47,996 bases of DNA from DATNFP01 sp035606335 (lineage in GTDB: Bacteria > Bacteroidota > Bacteroidia > Chitinophagales > Chitinophagaceae), in NCBI GenBank assembly GCA_035606335.1, contig DATNFP010000017.1, positions 1 through 47,996 on the forward strand, in the 5' to 3' direction. Position 1 is the stretch's first letter. Every line of letters starts with the position of its first letter. The position numbers and the translations under genes were made by a program. The notes under the pieces were generated by a model. It searched no databases. It was not told the origin of the DNA and worked only from the letters and a program-made list of their open reading frames with translations. Positions 35,794 to 44,963 of this stretch are shown in pieces.

Positions 35794-37770
35794 GTGGATA
35801 CAAGCCATTTTAAAAAGGTCTCAGTTGCAGGTCTTTTCATAACACTGGGAATTATATTCGGCGATATAGGTACTTCCCCCCTCTATACATTTCAAACCAT
35901 ACTAAAAGAAGGCGGGCCGGCCAACCAGGGGCTGGTTCTGGGCGCTATCTCCTGCGTGTTCTGGACACTTACCTTGCAGACAACGTTCAAATACATCCTG
36001 ATAACGCTACAGGCGGACAATAAAGGGGAAGGGGGGATATTTTCGCTATATGCCCTGGTAAGGCGGTTCGGCAAAAAACTGGTTTACCCGGCCATTATAG
36101 GCGCAGGCACCCTCCTTGCTGATGGCATCATCACTCCGCCTATTACCGTTACTTCAGCCATAGAAGGCCTTAACGGTGTAAAAGGATTACAGCATGCTAT
36201 CGTTCCCGGTAACAGTCTTGTTGTGGAATTGGTATTGGTGATCATATTATTGTTATTCGTTTTCCAACGATTTGGCACTAAAGTGGTGGGAGGCGCTTTC
36301 GGGCCCATTATGTTCATCTGGTTCCTTATGCTTGGGGCCTTGGGGCTGAACCAGATAGTACACTACCCCCAAATATTCAGGGCCTTAAACCCAGTATATG
36401 GCATTGAGCTACTTACACTACACCCTAAAGGATTTTGGCTATTGGGTGCGGTCTTTCTCTGTACTACGGGGGCAGAGGCCCTCTACTCCGATTTAGGACA
36501 TTGTGGCCGGAAGAACATACAAGTGAGTTGGATGTTTGTAAAAACCACGCTGGTACTCAACTACCTGGGGCAAGGGGCATGGGTATTGATGCAGAACAAA
36601 AGCAACCTGGGAGACATCAACCCATTTTTTGAAATAGTACCTCATGGTTTCCTTTTGCCGAGTATCATCATCGCTACTGCAGCCTCAATAATAGCCAGCC
36701 AGGCTTTGATAAGCGGGTCTTTCACACTGATAAGTGAAGCAATAAGCCTTAATTTCTGGCCGAGAGTAAGGGTAAAATATCCCACCACTGTGCGAGGACA
36801 GATATATATACCAAGCATCAACTGGGTGCTATGCGTAGGGTGCATCCTGGTGGTTCTTTACTTCCGCACATCAGAAGCTATGACTGCAGCGTATGGTTTC
36901 TCCATCACCATCGCCATGCTGATGACCACCATCCTGATGTACTATTTCCTGCGGTATATAAAGCATTACCCTGTTTGGATCGTGGCGCTCATACTGGTTG
37001 TATTTGTTACGGTCGAGACATCATTTTTTGTTGCCAATGCCATTAAGATCGTGAAACGATTGATGTTCCTTGTATTCGAAATAGGGCTCATCTCTACCAT
37101 GTATGTGTGGTATAATGCAAGAAAGATAAATAACCGCTTCCTGAACTTTATAAATCTGAAAGACTACATCCCCCTCCTTGAAGATCTAAGCAAGGATACC
37201 AGCATATCCAAATACGCAACGCATCTTATCTACCTCACCAAAGCTAATAACCCAAGGCACATAGAAGAGAAGATAATTTACTCCATATTCAGCCGCAAGC
37301 CCAAGCGTGCCGATATATATTGGTTCATACACATAGAGCGTACAGATGAACCATATACTATGGAGTATAACGTAGAAGAGCTAAAGAACGATAAGGTGAT
37401 ACGTGTTGAGTTCAGATTGGGATTCAGAGTACAGCCGCGCCTGAACCTTATGTTCAGAAAAGTGGTGGAAGAGATGGTAGCCAATAAAGAACTGGATATC
37501 ACCAGCCGTTACCCATCACTAAACAAGCACAACCTGGCTGCAGATTTTATATTTGTATTGTTAGAAAAATTCCTTTCGACAGACAATGAATTTAAAGGCA
37601 GGGATGGCTTTATATTAAATGCTTATTTTTTCCTCAAAAATCTTTCTCTATCGGATGATAAGGCCTTTGGTCTTGATACCAGTGAGACGAGGCTGGAAAA
37701 AGTACCATTTGTAGTGATGCCTGCTACGCAAATAGCATTGAAACGTACTTCTATTAAAACTTATGAATAA
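35794..37770 (+). CDS. kup: Kup-family potassium uptake protein
   Basis: This 658-residue membrane protein takes up potassium, probably with protons. The N-terminal segment VAGLFITLGIIFGDIGTSPLYTFQ is the hallmark of the KUP/HAK/KT family, and about twelve transmembrane helices are followed by a cytoplasmic C-terminal domain (from about residue 450). Further signatures are DNKGEGGIFSLYALVRR and GAEALYSDLGHCGRKNIQ. It starts at GTG 35794, consistent with the promoter just upstream, and ends before a strong hairpin shared with recA. Confidence 0.95.
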   Translation: MDTSHFKKVSVAGLFITLGIIFGDIGTSPLYTFQTILKEGGPANQGLVLGAISCVFWTLTLQTTFKYILITLQADNKGEGGIFSLYALVRRFGKKLVYPAIIGAGTLLADGIITPPITVTSAIEGLNGVKGLQHAIVPGNSLVVELVLVIILLLFVFQRFGTKVVGGAFGPIMFIWFLMLGALGLNQIVHYPQIFRALNPVYGIELLTLHPKGFWLLGAVFLCTTGAEALYSDLGHCGRKNIQVSWMFVKTTLVLNYLGQGAWVLMQNKSNLGDINPFFEIVPHGFLLPSIIIATAASIIASQALISGSFTLISEAISLNFWPRVRVKYPTTVRGQIYIPSINWVLCVGCILVVLYFRTSEAMTAAYGFSITIAMLMTTILMYYFLRYIKHYPVWIVALILVVFVTVETSFFVANAIKIVKRLMFLVFEIGLISTMYVWYNARKINNRFLNFINLKDYIPLLEDLSKDTSISKYATHLIYLTKANNPRHIEEKIIYSIFSRKPKRADIYWFIHIERTDEPYTMEYNVEELKNDKVIRVEFRLGFRVQPRLNLMFRKVVEEMVANKELDITSRYPSLNKHNLAADFIFVLLEKFLSTDNEFKGRDGFILNAYFFLKNLSLSDDKAFGLDTSETRLEKVPFVVMPATQIALKRTSIKTYE

Positions 37771-37774
37771 TGCA

Positions 37775-37801
37775 AAACGCCATGCTAAAAACATGGCGTT
37801 T
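37775..37801. terminator. bidirectional terminator between kup and recA
   Basis: A perfect 10-base-pair stem (37775-37784 with 37792-37801) around a 7-base loop lies just after the kup stop. The stem starts with A residues and ends with T residues, so it can serve both converging genes. Confidence 0.8.
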
Positions 37802-37825
37802 ACATCAACTTTATAAGAAGTTTTA

Positions 37826-38821
37826 TTAAGCAGGATCCTGTAATGCAGCCCTGATCTTTCCTTCTACTTCATCCATCACCTCAGGATTGTCAAGCATGAA
37901 TTGCTTTACAGCATCACGCCCCTGGCCAAGTTTCATATCTGCGTAGCTAAACCATGAGCCGCTTTTTTGAAGGATACCAAGATCCACGCCCATATCTATA
38001 ATTTCGCCCACTTTGCTAATGCCTTCACCAAATATGATATCGAATTCCACCTGGCGGAAAGGAGGCGCTACCTTATTCTTAACCACTTTTACGCGAGTAC
38101 GGTTACCACTTGCCACATCACCATCTTTTAGCTGACTAACACGACGGATATCCAGGCGAACGGAAGCATAGAACTTAAGCGCATTACCACCGGTAGTAGT
38201 TTCAGGATTACCGAACATTATACCGATCTTTTCACGAAGCTGATTGATAAAAATACAGCAGCAGCCTGTGCGGGAAATGGTAGCAGTGAGCTTGCGTAGA
38301 GCCTGGCTCATCAAACGAGCCTGTAGGCCCATTTTACTTTCCCCCATTTCGCCCTCTAATTCACCTTTAGGAACGAGAGCAGCCACAGAATCTATAACAA
38401 CCACATCGACAGCGCCAGAGGAAATGAGGCGGTCGGCAATTTCAAGACCCTGTTCACCATAATCGGGCTGGGAGATAATGAGATTATCAACATCCACACC
38501 CAATTTACGGGCATAAGAAGCGTCGAAAGCATGCTCAGCATCTACGATGGCACAAATGCCACCTTTCTTCTGAGCTTCAGCTATAGTATGTATCGCAATT
38601 GTTGTTTTACCAGAAGCTTCGGGGCCGTATATTTCAATAATACGACCACGAGGAAAACCACCTACCCCAAGAGCTACGTCCAATCCTAAAGAGCCTGTAC
38701 TGATAACATCAATCTTTTCTTTTTGCTTGTCTCCAAGCATCATAACCGAGCCTTTACCATAATCCTTTTCAATCTTGTCAATCGCCAACTTCAGTACTTT
38801 TAATTTGTCGTCTACTGCCAT
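37826..38821 (-). CDS. recA: recombinase RecA
   Basis: This 331-residue protein is the strand-exchange recombinase. Walker A is GPEASGKT at 66-73. The L1/L2 DNA-binding loop region is seen in GEMGESKMGLQARLMSQALRKL and in INQLREKIGIMFGNPETTTGGNALKFYAS, and the N-terminal KLAIDKIEKDYGKGSVMML is typical. There is no intein. It starts at ATG 38821. I saw no obvious LexA box or lexA gene nearby. Confidence 0.98.
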   Translation of the reverse strand: MAVDDKLKVLKLAIDKIEKDYGKGSVMMLGDKQKEKIDVISTGSLGLDVALGVGGFPRGRIIEIYGPEASGKTTIAIHTIAEAQKKGGICAIVDAEHAFDASYARKLGVDVDNLIISQPDYGEQGLEIADRLISSGAVDVVVIDSVAALVPKGELEGEMGESKMGLQARLMSQALRKLTATISRTGCCCIFINQLREKIGIMFGNPETTTGGNALKFYASVRLDIRRVSQLKDGDVASGNRTRVKVVKNKVAPPFRQVEFDIIFGEGISKVGEIIDMGVDLGILQKSGSWFSYADMKLGQGRDAVKQFMLDNPEVMDEVEGKIRAALQDPA

Positions 38822-38853
38822 TTTTCTAGTATTTATAATAATAAAATAATTAT

Positions 38854-38861
38854 CAAATATA
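38854..38861 (-). promoter_or_regulatory. promoter -7 element for recA
   Basis: On the minus strand TATATTTG (TAnnTTTG) ends 32 bases before the recA ATG. No TTG -33 element is seen within the usual spacing. Confidence 0.45.
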
Positions 38862-38921
38862 CTGAAAAGCAGACATTTTACTGAGCGTTTGGCAACAAGA
38901 TATCCACATTTTAAGAAACTA

Positions 38922-38948
38922 CAAAAGCCGCTATGGAAGCGGCTTTTG
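38922..38948 (-). terminator. terminator after rpsL-rpsG
   Basis: A 10-base-pair stem (38922-38931 with 38939-38948) with a 7-base loop lies 24 bases after the rpsG stop. On the minus strand the stem is GC-rich near the loop and ends in TTTTG. It isolates recA from the ribosomal operon. Confidence 0.75.
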
Positions 38949-38971
38949 CAGAAATATTATGATATATATGA

Positions 38972-39439
38972 TTATACTTTGAAGTGAGAGAAGGCTTTGT
39001 TAGCTTCTGCCATACGGTGTGTGTCTTCTTTCTTTTTGAAAGCACCACCTTCACCTTTTGCTGCTGCAACTATTTCATTAGCCAGCTTATCAGCGATGGT
39101 CTTACCATTACGTTCGCGAGAAAAACGGATAAGCCATTTCATGCTTAAAGATATTTTACGATCCGGACGTACTTCTGTTGGAATCTGGAAAGTAGCACCA
39201 CCGATACGACGGCTACGTACTTCTACAGAAGGAGTTACATTTACCAAAGCACGTTTCCAAACTTCATAACCATTTTCACTGGTTGTTTGAGAAACCTTAT
39301 CAATAGCATCATAAAATGCGCTTAACACTACTGTTTTATTGCCGCCCCACATAAGGCAGTTAACGAAACGAGTAACTTGTTTATCGTTGAATTTAGGATC
39401 TGGTGCTAAGGGGAACTTTTTTGCTTGCGCCTTTCTCAT
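38972..39439 (-). CDS. rpsG: 30S ribosomal protein S7
   Basis: This 155-residue protein nucleates assembly of the 30S head by binding 16S rRNA. Family signatures are VTRFVNCLMWGGNKTVVLSAFYDA, VNVTPSVEVRSRRIGGATFQIPTEV and a C-terminal HRMAEANKAFSHF. It follows rpsL by 33 bases on the same strand. The gene normally next in the str operon, fusA, is not downstream; a terminator and recA are found instead. Confidence 0.98.
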   Translation of the reverse strand: MRKAQAKKFPLAPDPKFNDKQVTRFVNCLMWGGNKTVVLSAFYDAIDKVSQTTSENGYEVWKRALVNVTPSVEVRSRRIGGATFQIPTEVRPDRKISLSMKWLIRFSRERNGKTIADKLANEIVAAAKGEGGAFKKKEDTHRMAEANKAFSHFKV

Positions 39440-39472
39440 CTTTCGATTGGCTTTTAAACTTAATTATTAAAA

Positions 39473-39862
39473 TTATTTTTTAGCTGCTTTTGCTTTTTCT
39501 TTTTTGGTACCGTACTTAGAGCGGCTTTGTTTGCGGTCTTTTACACCTGCAGTATCAAGCGCACCTCGTACAATATGGTAACGTACACCAGGAAGATCCT
39601 TAACACGACCACCACGTATGAGTACGATCGAGTGTTCCTGAAGATTATGGCCTTCACCCGGAATATATGCAATAACTTCTATCTTGTTAGTAAGGCGCAC
39701 TTTAGCGACTTTACGCAAAGCAGAGTTAGGTTTTTTTGGAGTTGTAGTGTACACACGAGTACAAACACCACGACGTTGCGGACAAGCATCCAAAGCGCGA
39801 GACTTTGACTTGGCGCGAATTTGCTGACGACCTTTACGAACTAATTGTTGTATTGTAGGCAT
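39473..39862 (-). CDS. rpsL: 30S ribosomal protein S12
   Basis: This 129-residue decoding-site protein starts MPTIQQLVRKGR and contains the classic segments PQRRGVCTRVYTTTPKKPNSALRKVAKVRL and HSIVLIRGGRVKDLPGVRYHIVRG. The lysines whose change gives streptomycin resistance lie in TPKKPNS and RVKDLPG and are wild type. It is the first gene of the rpsL-rpsG unit, with its own promoter at 39897-39927. Confidence 0.98.
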   Translation of the reverse strand: MPTIQQLVRKGRQQIRAKSKSRALDACPQRRGVCTRVYTTTPKKPNSALRKVAKVRLTNKIEVIAYIPGEGHNLQEHSIVLIRGGRVKDLPGVRYHIVRGALDTAGVKDRKQSRSKYGTKKEKAKAAKK

Positions 39863-39896
39863 TGCTTACCGTTAGTAATAAAAAATTAATGGAGTG

Positions 39897-39927
39897 CAAA
39901 GGTAATATAAGTTTGTAAAAAGAACAA
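39897..39927 (-). promoter_or_regulatory. promoter of rpsL-rpsG
   Basis: On the minus strand TTG (39925-39927), a 20-base spacer and TACCTTTG (39897-39904) form a full promoter 35 bases before the rpsL ATG. The core TTACCTTTGCAC is identical to the one before fusA. Confidence 0.7.
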
Positions 39928-40450
39928 AAAATGTTACAATAATTATTTGAAATAAATGCAGCCTTAAACACTGTTTTGCACGTAAAACGAGCTATTCTTT
40001 GCCGTAATAAATGGCAAAAAGGAGAAATCTTAAAAAGGATAGTGGGATTTGGGATAAGGGAAATGAGCAAATTATTAAATTAAAAACGCTAACAACTTAC
40101 TCATAAAAAAATCATAGTGATAGGACTTCGAGGTTTATGCTATATAAGACTGCTATAAGATCATTTTGGTTGGGAGCAATGAAATATATTTTTATTGAGA
40201 ATATTTACAGTATTTTTTATTAATCATTATCTGCTTTCGCTGCTGTGTAACGTCATCTATACATAAGCAATTATTTATACTTAAAATCTGGAAGGCATCA
40301 AAAAAGGCTGGACCGAGTATTATTGGAGGCCCTGGAAAAAAGCCTTGTAAATGGTAAATAAAATAATAGCATCTATTTGGCGGCTACCCTTTCATTTTAA
40401 AGATTATTTCTTTAAACTTGTGGTTATTCCAAATAGCATTATTAAGTATT
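39928..40450. other. intergenic region between rpsL and a small lipoprotein gene
   Basis: About 520 AT-rich bases. I see no supported gene or RNA. A TAAACTTG near 40413-40421 is one mismatch from a -7 element and could serve the small lipoprotein gene. Confidence 0.4.
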
Positions 40451-40648
40451 ATGAAGAAGATATTTACAATCGGTATGGCTTTGATAGCTACAAGCATTAT
40501 CACTTCCTGCAATAAAACCTACGTGTGCCAATGCGTGGATAACCATAGCCTTGCTACGCAAACAGATATTAAAGCCTCGAGCCTAAGCCTTGCACAAACA
40601 AGATGCACAGATAATGGCAACTCAAATCAGACTTGTAAAATACAATAG
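40451..40648 (+). CDS. small putative lipoprotein
   Basis: This 65-residue protein starts MKKIFTIGMALIATSIITSC, a type II signal peptide with lipobox cysteine at residue 20. The mature part of about 45 residues has four further cysteines (in YVCQCVDN, ARC-type TRCTDN and NQTCKI), which may form disulfides in the periplasm. The ATG at 40451 is chosen over an upstream extension. It lies alone between fusA and rpsL on the opposite strand and ends before a hairpin. Function unknown. Confidence 0.65.
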   Translation: MKKIFTIGMALIATSIITSCNKTYVCQCVDNHSLATQTDIKASSLSLAQTRCTDNGNSNQTCKIQ

Positions 40649-40676
40649 TCAAGTTATTTAAACATCGCACTAATAC

Positions 40677-40709
40677 AAAGAAAGCTGCCCATAAAGAGCA
40701 GCTTTCTTT
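40677..40709. terminator. bidirectional terminator between fusA and the small lipoprotein
   Basis: A perfect 12-base-pair stem (40677-40688 with 40698-40709) around a 9-base loop, with T-runs on both strands after the stem. It lies between two convergent genes. Confidence 0.85.
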
Positions 40710-40728
40710 TCTATTTACAAGGTTTTAA

Positions 40729-42870
40729 TTAAGCGTTTACTTTACCTTTTACTTTGGCTACCACTTCTTCTTCGATGTTGCGAGGTGCAGGAGCATAATG
40801 GCTAAATTCCATTACCGATGTTGCACGACCTGAAGAAAGAGAACGTAATTGTGTTACATAACCGAACATTTCGCTAAGAGGCACTTTTGCTTTTATGATC
40901 TGTGCATTGTGCTTGCTATCCATGCCTTCGAGCATTGCGCGACGACGGTTCAAGTCACCTGTTACATCACCCATATATTGATCAGGAGTAGTTACTTCGA
41001 TCTTCATGATAGGTTCCAATAATACGGGTTTTGCTTTTTTACCAGCTTCACGGAAACCAGATTTAGCACATAATTCAAACGACATTGAATCTGAATCGAC
41101 CTGGTGGAAAGAACCATCGAAAATACGTATTCTCATATTCTCAACAGGGAAACCAGCCAACGGACCAGTAGTCATTGAGGCTTCAAAACCTTTCTGAATA
41201 GCAGGGATAAATTCGCGTGGAATAGAACCACCAAAAATCTCATTAATGAATTGATAAGTACCTTTACCTTCCTTCAGGAATTCGGGATCTGCAGGGCCGA
41301 TCTCGAAATAAATGTCGGCAAATTTACCACGGCCACCAGTTTGTTTCTTATATATTTCGCGATGTTCTACTTTTAATGTGAATGCTTCTTTGTAAGCAAC
41401 CTGTGGAGCGCCCTGGTTAATTTCCACTTTGAATTCGCGACGCATACGGTCAACAATGATTTCAAGGTGTAATTCACCCATCCCACTCAGGATCGTTTGC
41501 CCGGTATCTTCATCTGTTTTGACACGTAATGTAGGATCTTCTTCTACCAGTTTGGCAATGGCCATACCCAATTTATCTACGTCAACCTGCGCTCTAGGCT
41601 CAACAGCTATGGAGATAACAGGTTCAGGGATGAACATATTTTCCAGAACAATAGGATTTTTTTCATCACACAGTGTGTCACCAGTCTTGATATCTTTAAA
41701 ACCTACTGCTGCACCTATATCGCCTGCCTCGATAAAATCGATCGGGTTTTGCTTGTTAGCGTGCATTTGCATGATACGGCTTATACGTTCGTTCTTTCCC
41801 GTACGCATGTTGGTTACGTAAGAACCTGCATCCAAATGACCTGAATAACAACGGAAGAATGCCAGACGACCAACAAATGGATCAGTCATAATTTTAAACG
41901 CTAATGCAGCGAATGGTTCTTTAGCATCAGGGTGGCGACTAATTTCTTCTCCAGTATCAGGATTAGTTCCTTTAATAGATTCTACATCTACGGGGCTTGG
42001 CAGATAACGAATTACTGCATCAAGCGCAGTCTGTACACCTTTATTTTTATAAGCAGAGCCACAAAGCATAGGAATAATGCTAAGATCAATTGTGGCTTTA
42101 CGAACTGCTTCATGAATTTCTTCTTCAGTAATGCTATTAGGATCTTCAAAGAATTTCTCCATCAGCTTATCATCGTATTCGGCAACCGCTTCAACAAGCT
42201 GTGCACGCCAATGATCTACTTCTTCCTTCATATCAGCCGGAATAGGAACTTCTTTGTAAGTCATGCCCTGTGTAGCATCTTCCCAAATGATACCTTTCAT
42301 TTGAATCAAGTCAACTACACCTTTGAAATTATCTTCAGCGCCAATTGGTAACTGCAGAGGAACAGATTTAGCACCTAACATATCGCGCACCTGCTGAACA
42401 ACCATAAGGAAATCAGCGCCTACACGATCCATTTTGTTTACGAAGCCAAGACGAGGAACACGATAACGATTAGCCTGGCGCCAAACTGTTTCAGACTGAG
42501 GCTCTACACCATCAACTGCTGAGAACAAGGCAACCAGCCCATCCAATACGCGCATAGAACGTTCTACTTCTATGGTAAAATCCACGTGGCCTGGAGTATC
42601 AATGATATTGAATTTGTACTTTTTAGATTCTGGCAAAGGCTGGCCCTGCGATGTTGGAAAATTCCAAAAGCAAGTGGTAGCAGCAGAGGTGATAGTGATA
42701 CCACGTTCCTGTTCCTGAGCCATCCAGTCCATTGTAGCAGCACCCTCATGCACTTCACCTATTTTGTGATTAACACCGGTGTAATAAAGAATACGTTCTG
42801 TAGTAGTGGTTTTACCGGCATCAATGTGCGCTGCAATACCAAAGTTGCGCTGTAAGCGTAAGTCTGCCAT
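40729..42870 (-). CDS. fusA: elongation factor G
   Basis: This 713-residue GTPase drives translocation and, with RRF, ribosome recycling. G motifs are AHIDAGKTT at 14-22, DTPGHVDF and NKMDRVG, and domains II-V follow to the C-terminus. The stretch FPTSQGQPLPESKKYKFNI before DTPGH is a small insertion usual in Bacteroidota EF-G. It looks like the canonical EF-G1. It lies upstream of rpsL-rpsG as a separate unit rather than downstream of rpsG. Confidence 0.98.
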   Translation of the reverse strand: MADLRLQRNFGIAAHIDAGKTTTTERILYYTGVNHKIGEVHEGAATMDWMAQEQERGITITSAATTCFWNFPTSQGQPLPESKKYKFNIIDTPGHVDFTIEVERSMRVLDGLVALFSAVDGVEPQSETVWRQANRYRVPRLGFVNKMDRVGADFLMVVQQVRDMLGAKSVPLQLPIGAEDNFKGVVDLIQMKGIIWEDATQGMTYKEVPIPADMKEEVDHWRAQLVEAVAEYDDKLMEKFFEDPNSITEEEIHEAVRKATIDLSIIPMLCGSAYKNKGVQTALDAVIRYLPSPVDVESIKGTNPDTGEEISRHPDAKEPFAALAFKIMTDPFVGRLAFFRCYSGHLDAGSYVTNMRTGKNERISRIMQMHANKQNPIDFIEAGDIGAAVGFKDIKTGDTLCDEKNPIVLENMFIPEPVISIAVEPRAQVDVDKLGMAIAKLVEEDPTLRVKTDEDTGQTILSGMGELHLEIIVDRMRREFKVEINQGAPQVAYKEAFTLKVEHREIYKKQTGGRGKFADIYFEIGPADPEFLKEGKGTYQFINEIFGGSIPREFIPAIQKGFEASMTTGPLAGFPVENMRIRIFDGSFHQVDSDSMSFELCAKSGFREAGKKAKPVLLEPIMKIEVTTPDQYMGDVTGDLNRRRAMLEGMDSKHNAQIIKAKVPLSEMFGYVTQLRSLSSGRATSVMEFSHYAPAPRNIEEEVVAKVKGKVNA

Positions 42871-42912
42871 TGTTATTATATTAAATTTAGAATTAAGCTA
42901 AAATTTGAGGTG

Positions 42913-42920
42913 CAAAGGTA
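42913..42920 (-). promoter_or_regulatory. promoter -7 element for fusA
   Basis: On the minus strand TACCTTTG ends 42 bases before the fusA ATG. The surrounding TTACCTTTGCAC is the same as in the rpsL promoter. No TTG -33 element is apparent. Confidence 0.6.
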
Positions 42921-43148
42921 AGGGAAAATAATGGTAATTAAATAATTCTACAGCCCTATGTCCTTGTTTTTTAGGCAAAATAATATCCGTACGTTACAGA
43001 TATAAAAATGATTAAAATGTTATCTCATGTAATCTTTCAATGGAGAGTTAAGCTGATTGCTCAATTGGACCAAAATTCATTTTATCAAAGCAATGTTAAT
43101 ACATATATAAGCCAATCGCTTTAACAGTTTTATAATAATCGAAGGCAA
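42921..43148. other. divergent intergenic region fusA / htrA
   Basis: AT-rich spacer between the two divergent genes (317 bases between the start codons). Apart from the -7 elements at either end I see nothing structured in it. Confidence 0.4.
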
Positions 43149-43156
43149 TAAATTTG
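43149..43156 (+). promoter_or_regulatory. promoter -7 element for the HtrA protease
   Basis: TAAATTTG matches TAnnTTTG and ends 31 bases before the ATG at 43188. No TTG is seen at the usual distance upstream. Confidence 0.5.
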
Positions 43157-43187
43157 TGACAGTATAAAACAAAAAATACTAAGTGCT

Positions 43188-44699
43188 ATGAAATTCAAAT
43201 TATTTCCAGTCATTCTTACAGCTGCTTTAACGTCTGTGATGACACTCTTTATAGCAGCACACTATCAAAAAAATATTCCATTTTTAACCGCAAATGCCCA
43301 CCAGTTTAACATACCAGTGAATTATGCAAGTTATACCGAAGGCAACAGTGTAATAAAAAGTGGTGGACCAGTAGATTTTGAGCCTGCTGCTGCTTCATCG
43401 GTAAAGGCGGTAGTGCATATTAAAACAACTATTAAAGGCCGTGTAATATCGGAGCAGCCACAGAATTATGGCGATCTCTTCGATCAAATGTTTGGCGGTG
43501 GTCAGCAACAATATTATATACCGCCTCAAATTGGTTCAGGTTCAGGAGTTGTAATTTCACCAGATGGATATATTGTAACCAATTACCATGTGGTAAATGA
43601 TGCAAACCAGGTAACTGTGACATTTGATGATAGGTATACCACACAAGCTAAGGTAGTAGGCAAGGATCCGGCAACTGATATAGCTGTACTAAAAGTAAAT
43701 GAGACCAACTTGCCATATATGGAATTTGGCAACTCGGATAATGTGAAGCTGGGACAATGGGTATTAGCAGTAGGTTATCCACTGACCCTTGATGCCACGG
43801 TGACCGCAGGTATTGTTAGTGCCAAAGGACGCTCCATAGGTATTAACAGGAGCCAATCTGCCTCAGCAATAGAATCATTTATACAGACAGATGCTGCTGT
43901 AAATCCAGGAAATAGCGGTGGCGCTCTTGTAAATACACAAGGACAACTGATAGGTATCAATTCAGCAATAGCCTCCCCTACCGGGTCTTATGCAGGTTAC
44001 TCGTACGCCATACCTTCGAACATCGTACGTAAAGCAGTAAACGACTTGATGAAATATGGTTCGGTACAAAGGGCGTATATGGGTATAGAGTACCTAGATA
44101 TTAGAAATGCCACACCAGAACAATCGAGCGCATTAGGGCTGGACAAAAACGATGGCGTGTATGTTGCCAATACAGTTGCTAATGGAGGCGCTGCAAAAGC
44201 CGGAATAAAAAAAGGCGATTTTATCACCCAGATAAATGGGGAATCAATCCATTCCGGTCCTGAATTGCTGGAACAGGTTGCACGTTATCAGCCAGGTGAT
44301 AATATAAGTGTAAGCTACAGCCGTGATAATAAAATCTATCAAACCAATATTCAATTAACAAATAGCAGTGGTACGACCGCGATTGTGAGAAACGGAGGAG
44401 CAACAACCATTTATGGCGCTCAATTCCGTACATTAAGCGATGATGAAAAAAAGAAACTGGGCGTGGATAATGGTGTAATGGTAACAGCTATTGGCAATGG
44501 ACTAATATCCAAACAAACAAATATGCACAAGGGATTTGTGATCACTAACATAAATGATGAACCTGTTAATTCTGTGGACGATCTTCAGCAATCATTGGCA
44601 GGAAGTGGCAATCTACAAATTGCAGGCTTCTATCCAGGTAATAATGGTATGTATTATTATGGATTAAACAACGGAGGTACGGCTACCTCTGAACAATAA
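43188..44699 (+). CDS. Do-like periplasmic serine protease (HtrA/DegP family)
   Basis: This 503-residue envelope protease/chaperone has an N-terminal signal or anchor helix (residues about 5-25). The trypsin-like domain has the full catalytic triad: H134 in TNYHVVND, D164 in ATDIAVL and S243 in NPGNSGGAL. Two PDZ domains follow (about 270-380 and 395-490, the first with YVANTVANGGAAKAGIKKGDFITQING). This is the DegP/DegQ layout, although the pair cannot be separated here. It probably clears misfolded periplasmic and outer-membrane proteins, which fits a host that secretes many T9SS proteins. Confidence 0.94.
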   Translation: MKFKLFPVILTAALTSVMTLFIAAHYQKNIPFLTANAHQFNIPVNYASYTEGNSVIKSGGPVDFEPAAASSVKAVVHIKTTIKGRVISEQPQNYGDLFDQMFGGGQQQYYIPPQIGSGSGVVISPDGYIVTNYHVVNDANQVTVTFDDRYTTQAKVVGKDPATDIAVLKVNETNLPYMEFGNSDNVKLGQWVLAVGYPLTLDATVTAGIVSAKGRSIGINRSQSASAIESFIQTDAAVNPGNSGGALVNTQGQLIGINSAIASPTGSYAGYSYAIPSNIVRKAVNDLMKYGSVQRAYMGIEYLDIRNATPEQSSALGLDKNDGVYVANTVANGGAAKAGIKKGDFITQINGESIHSGPELLEQVARYQPGDNISVSYSRDNKIYQTNIQLTNSSGTTAIVRNGGATTIYGAQFRTLSDDEKKKLGVDNGVMVTAIGNGLISKQTNMHKGFVITNINDEPVNSVDDLQQSLAGSGNLQIAGFYPGNNGMYYYGLNNGGTATSEQ

Positions 44700-44717
44700 A
44701 AGAAATTAGACATTAGG

Positions 44718-44752
44718 AAAAGACCTTTCAATAAAAATATGAAAGGTCTTTT
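44718..44752 (+). terminator. terminator after the HtrA protease gene
   Basis: A 13-base-pair stem (44718-44730 with 44740-44752) around a 9-base loop begins 18 bases after the stop and ends in a run of five T residues. Confidence 0.85.
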
Positions 44753-44922
44753 TAATGCCATATAAGTATTGTAATTTATGAAAAAGTGATGTGGAACGAT
44801 TTTTATAAATAATTCACAGACAATACTCTGTATAAAATAAAAGCTGAATTTTATTATATTCATTTTTTATTGCCTTTTATAATTGCTTCTATATTACTCT
44901 ATATAAGAACTAAAAAAGCTGA

Positions 44923-44954
44923 TTGAATAAACTATTTTTGCAACCTTAAATTTG
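44923..44954 (+). promoter_or_regulatory. promoter of darB-darA
   Basis: TTG at 44923-44925, a 21-base spacer and TAAATTTG at 44947-44954. It ends nine bases before the GTG start, so the leader would be very short. A second possible -7 element, TATTTTTG, lies at 44933-44940. Confidence 0.55.
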
Positions 44955-44963
44955 TTTCAGATA

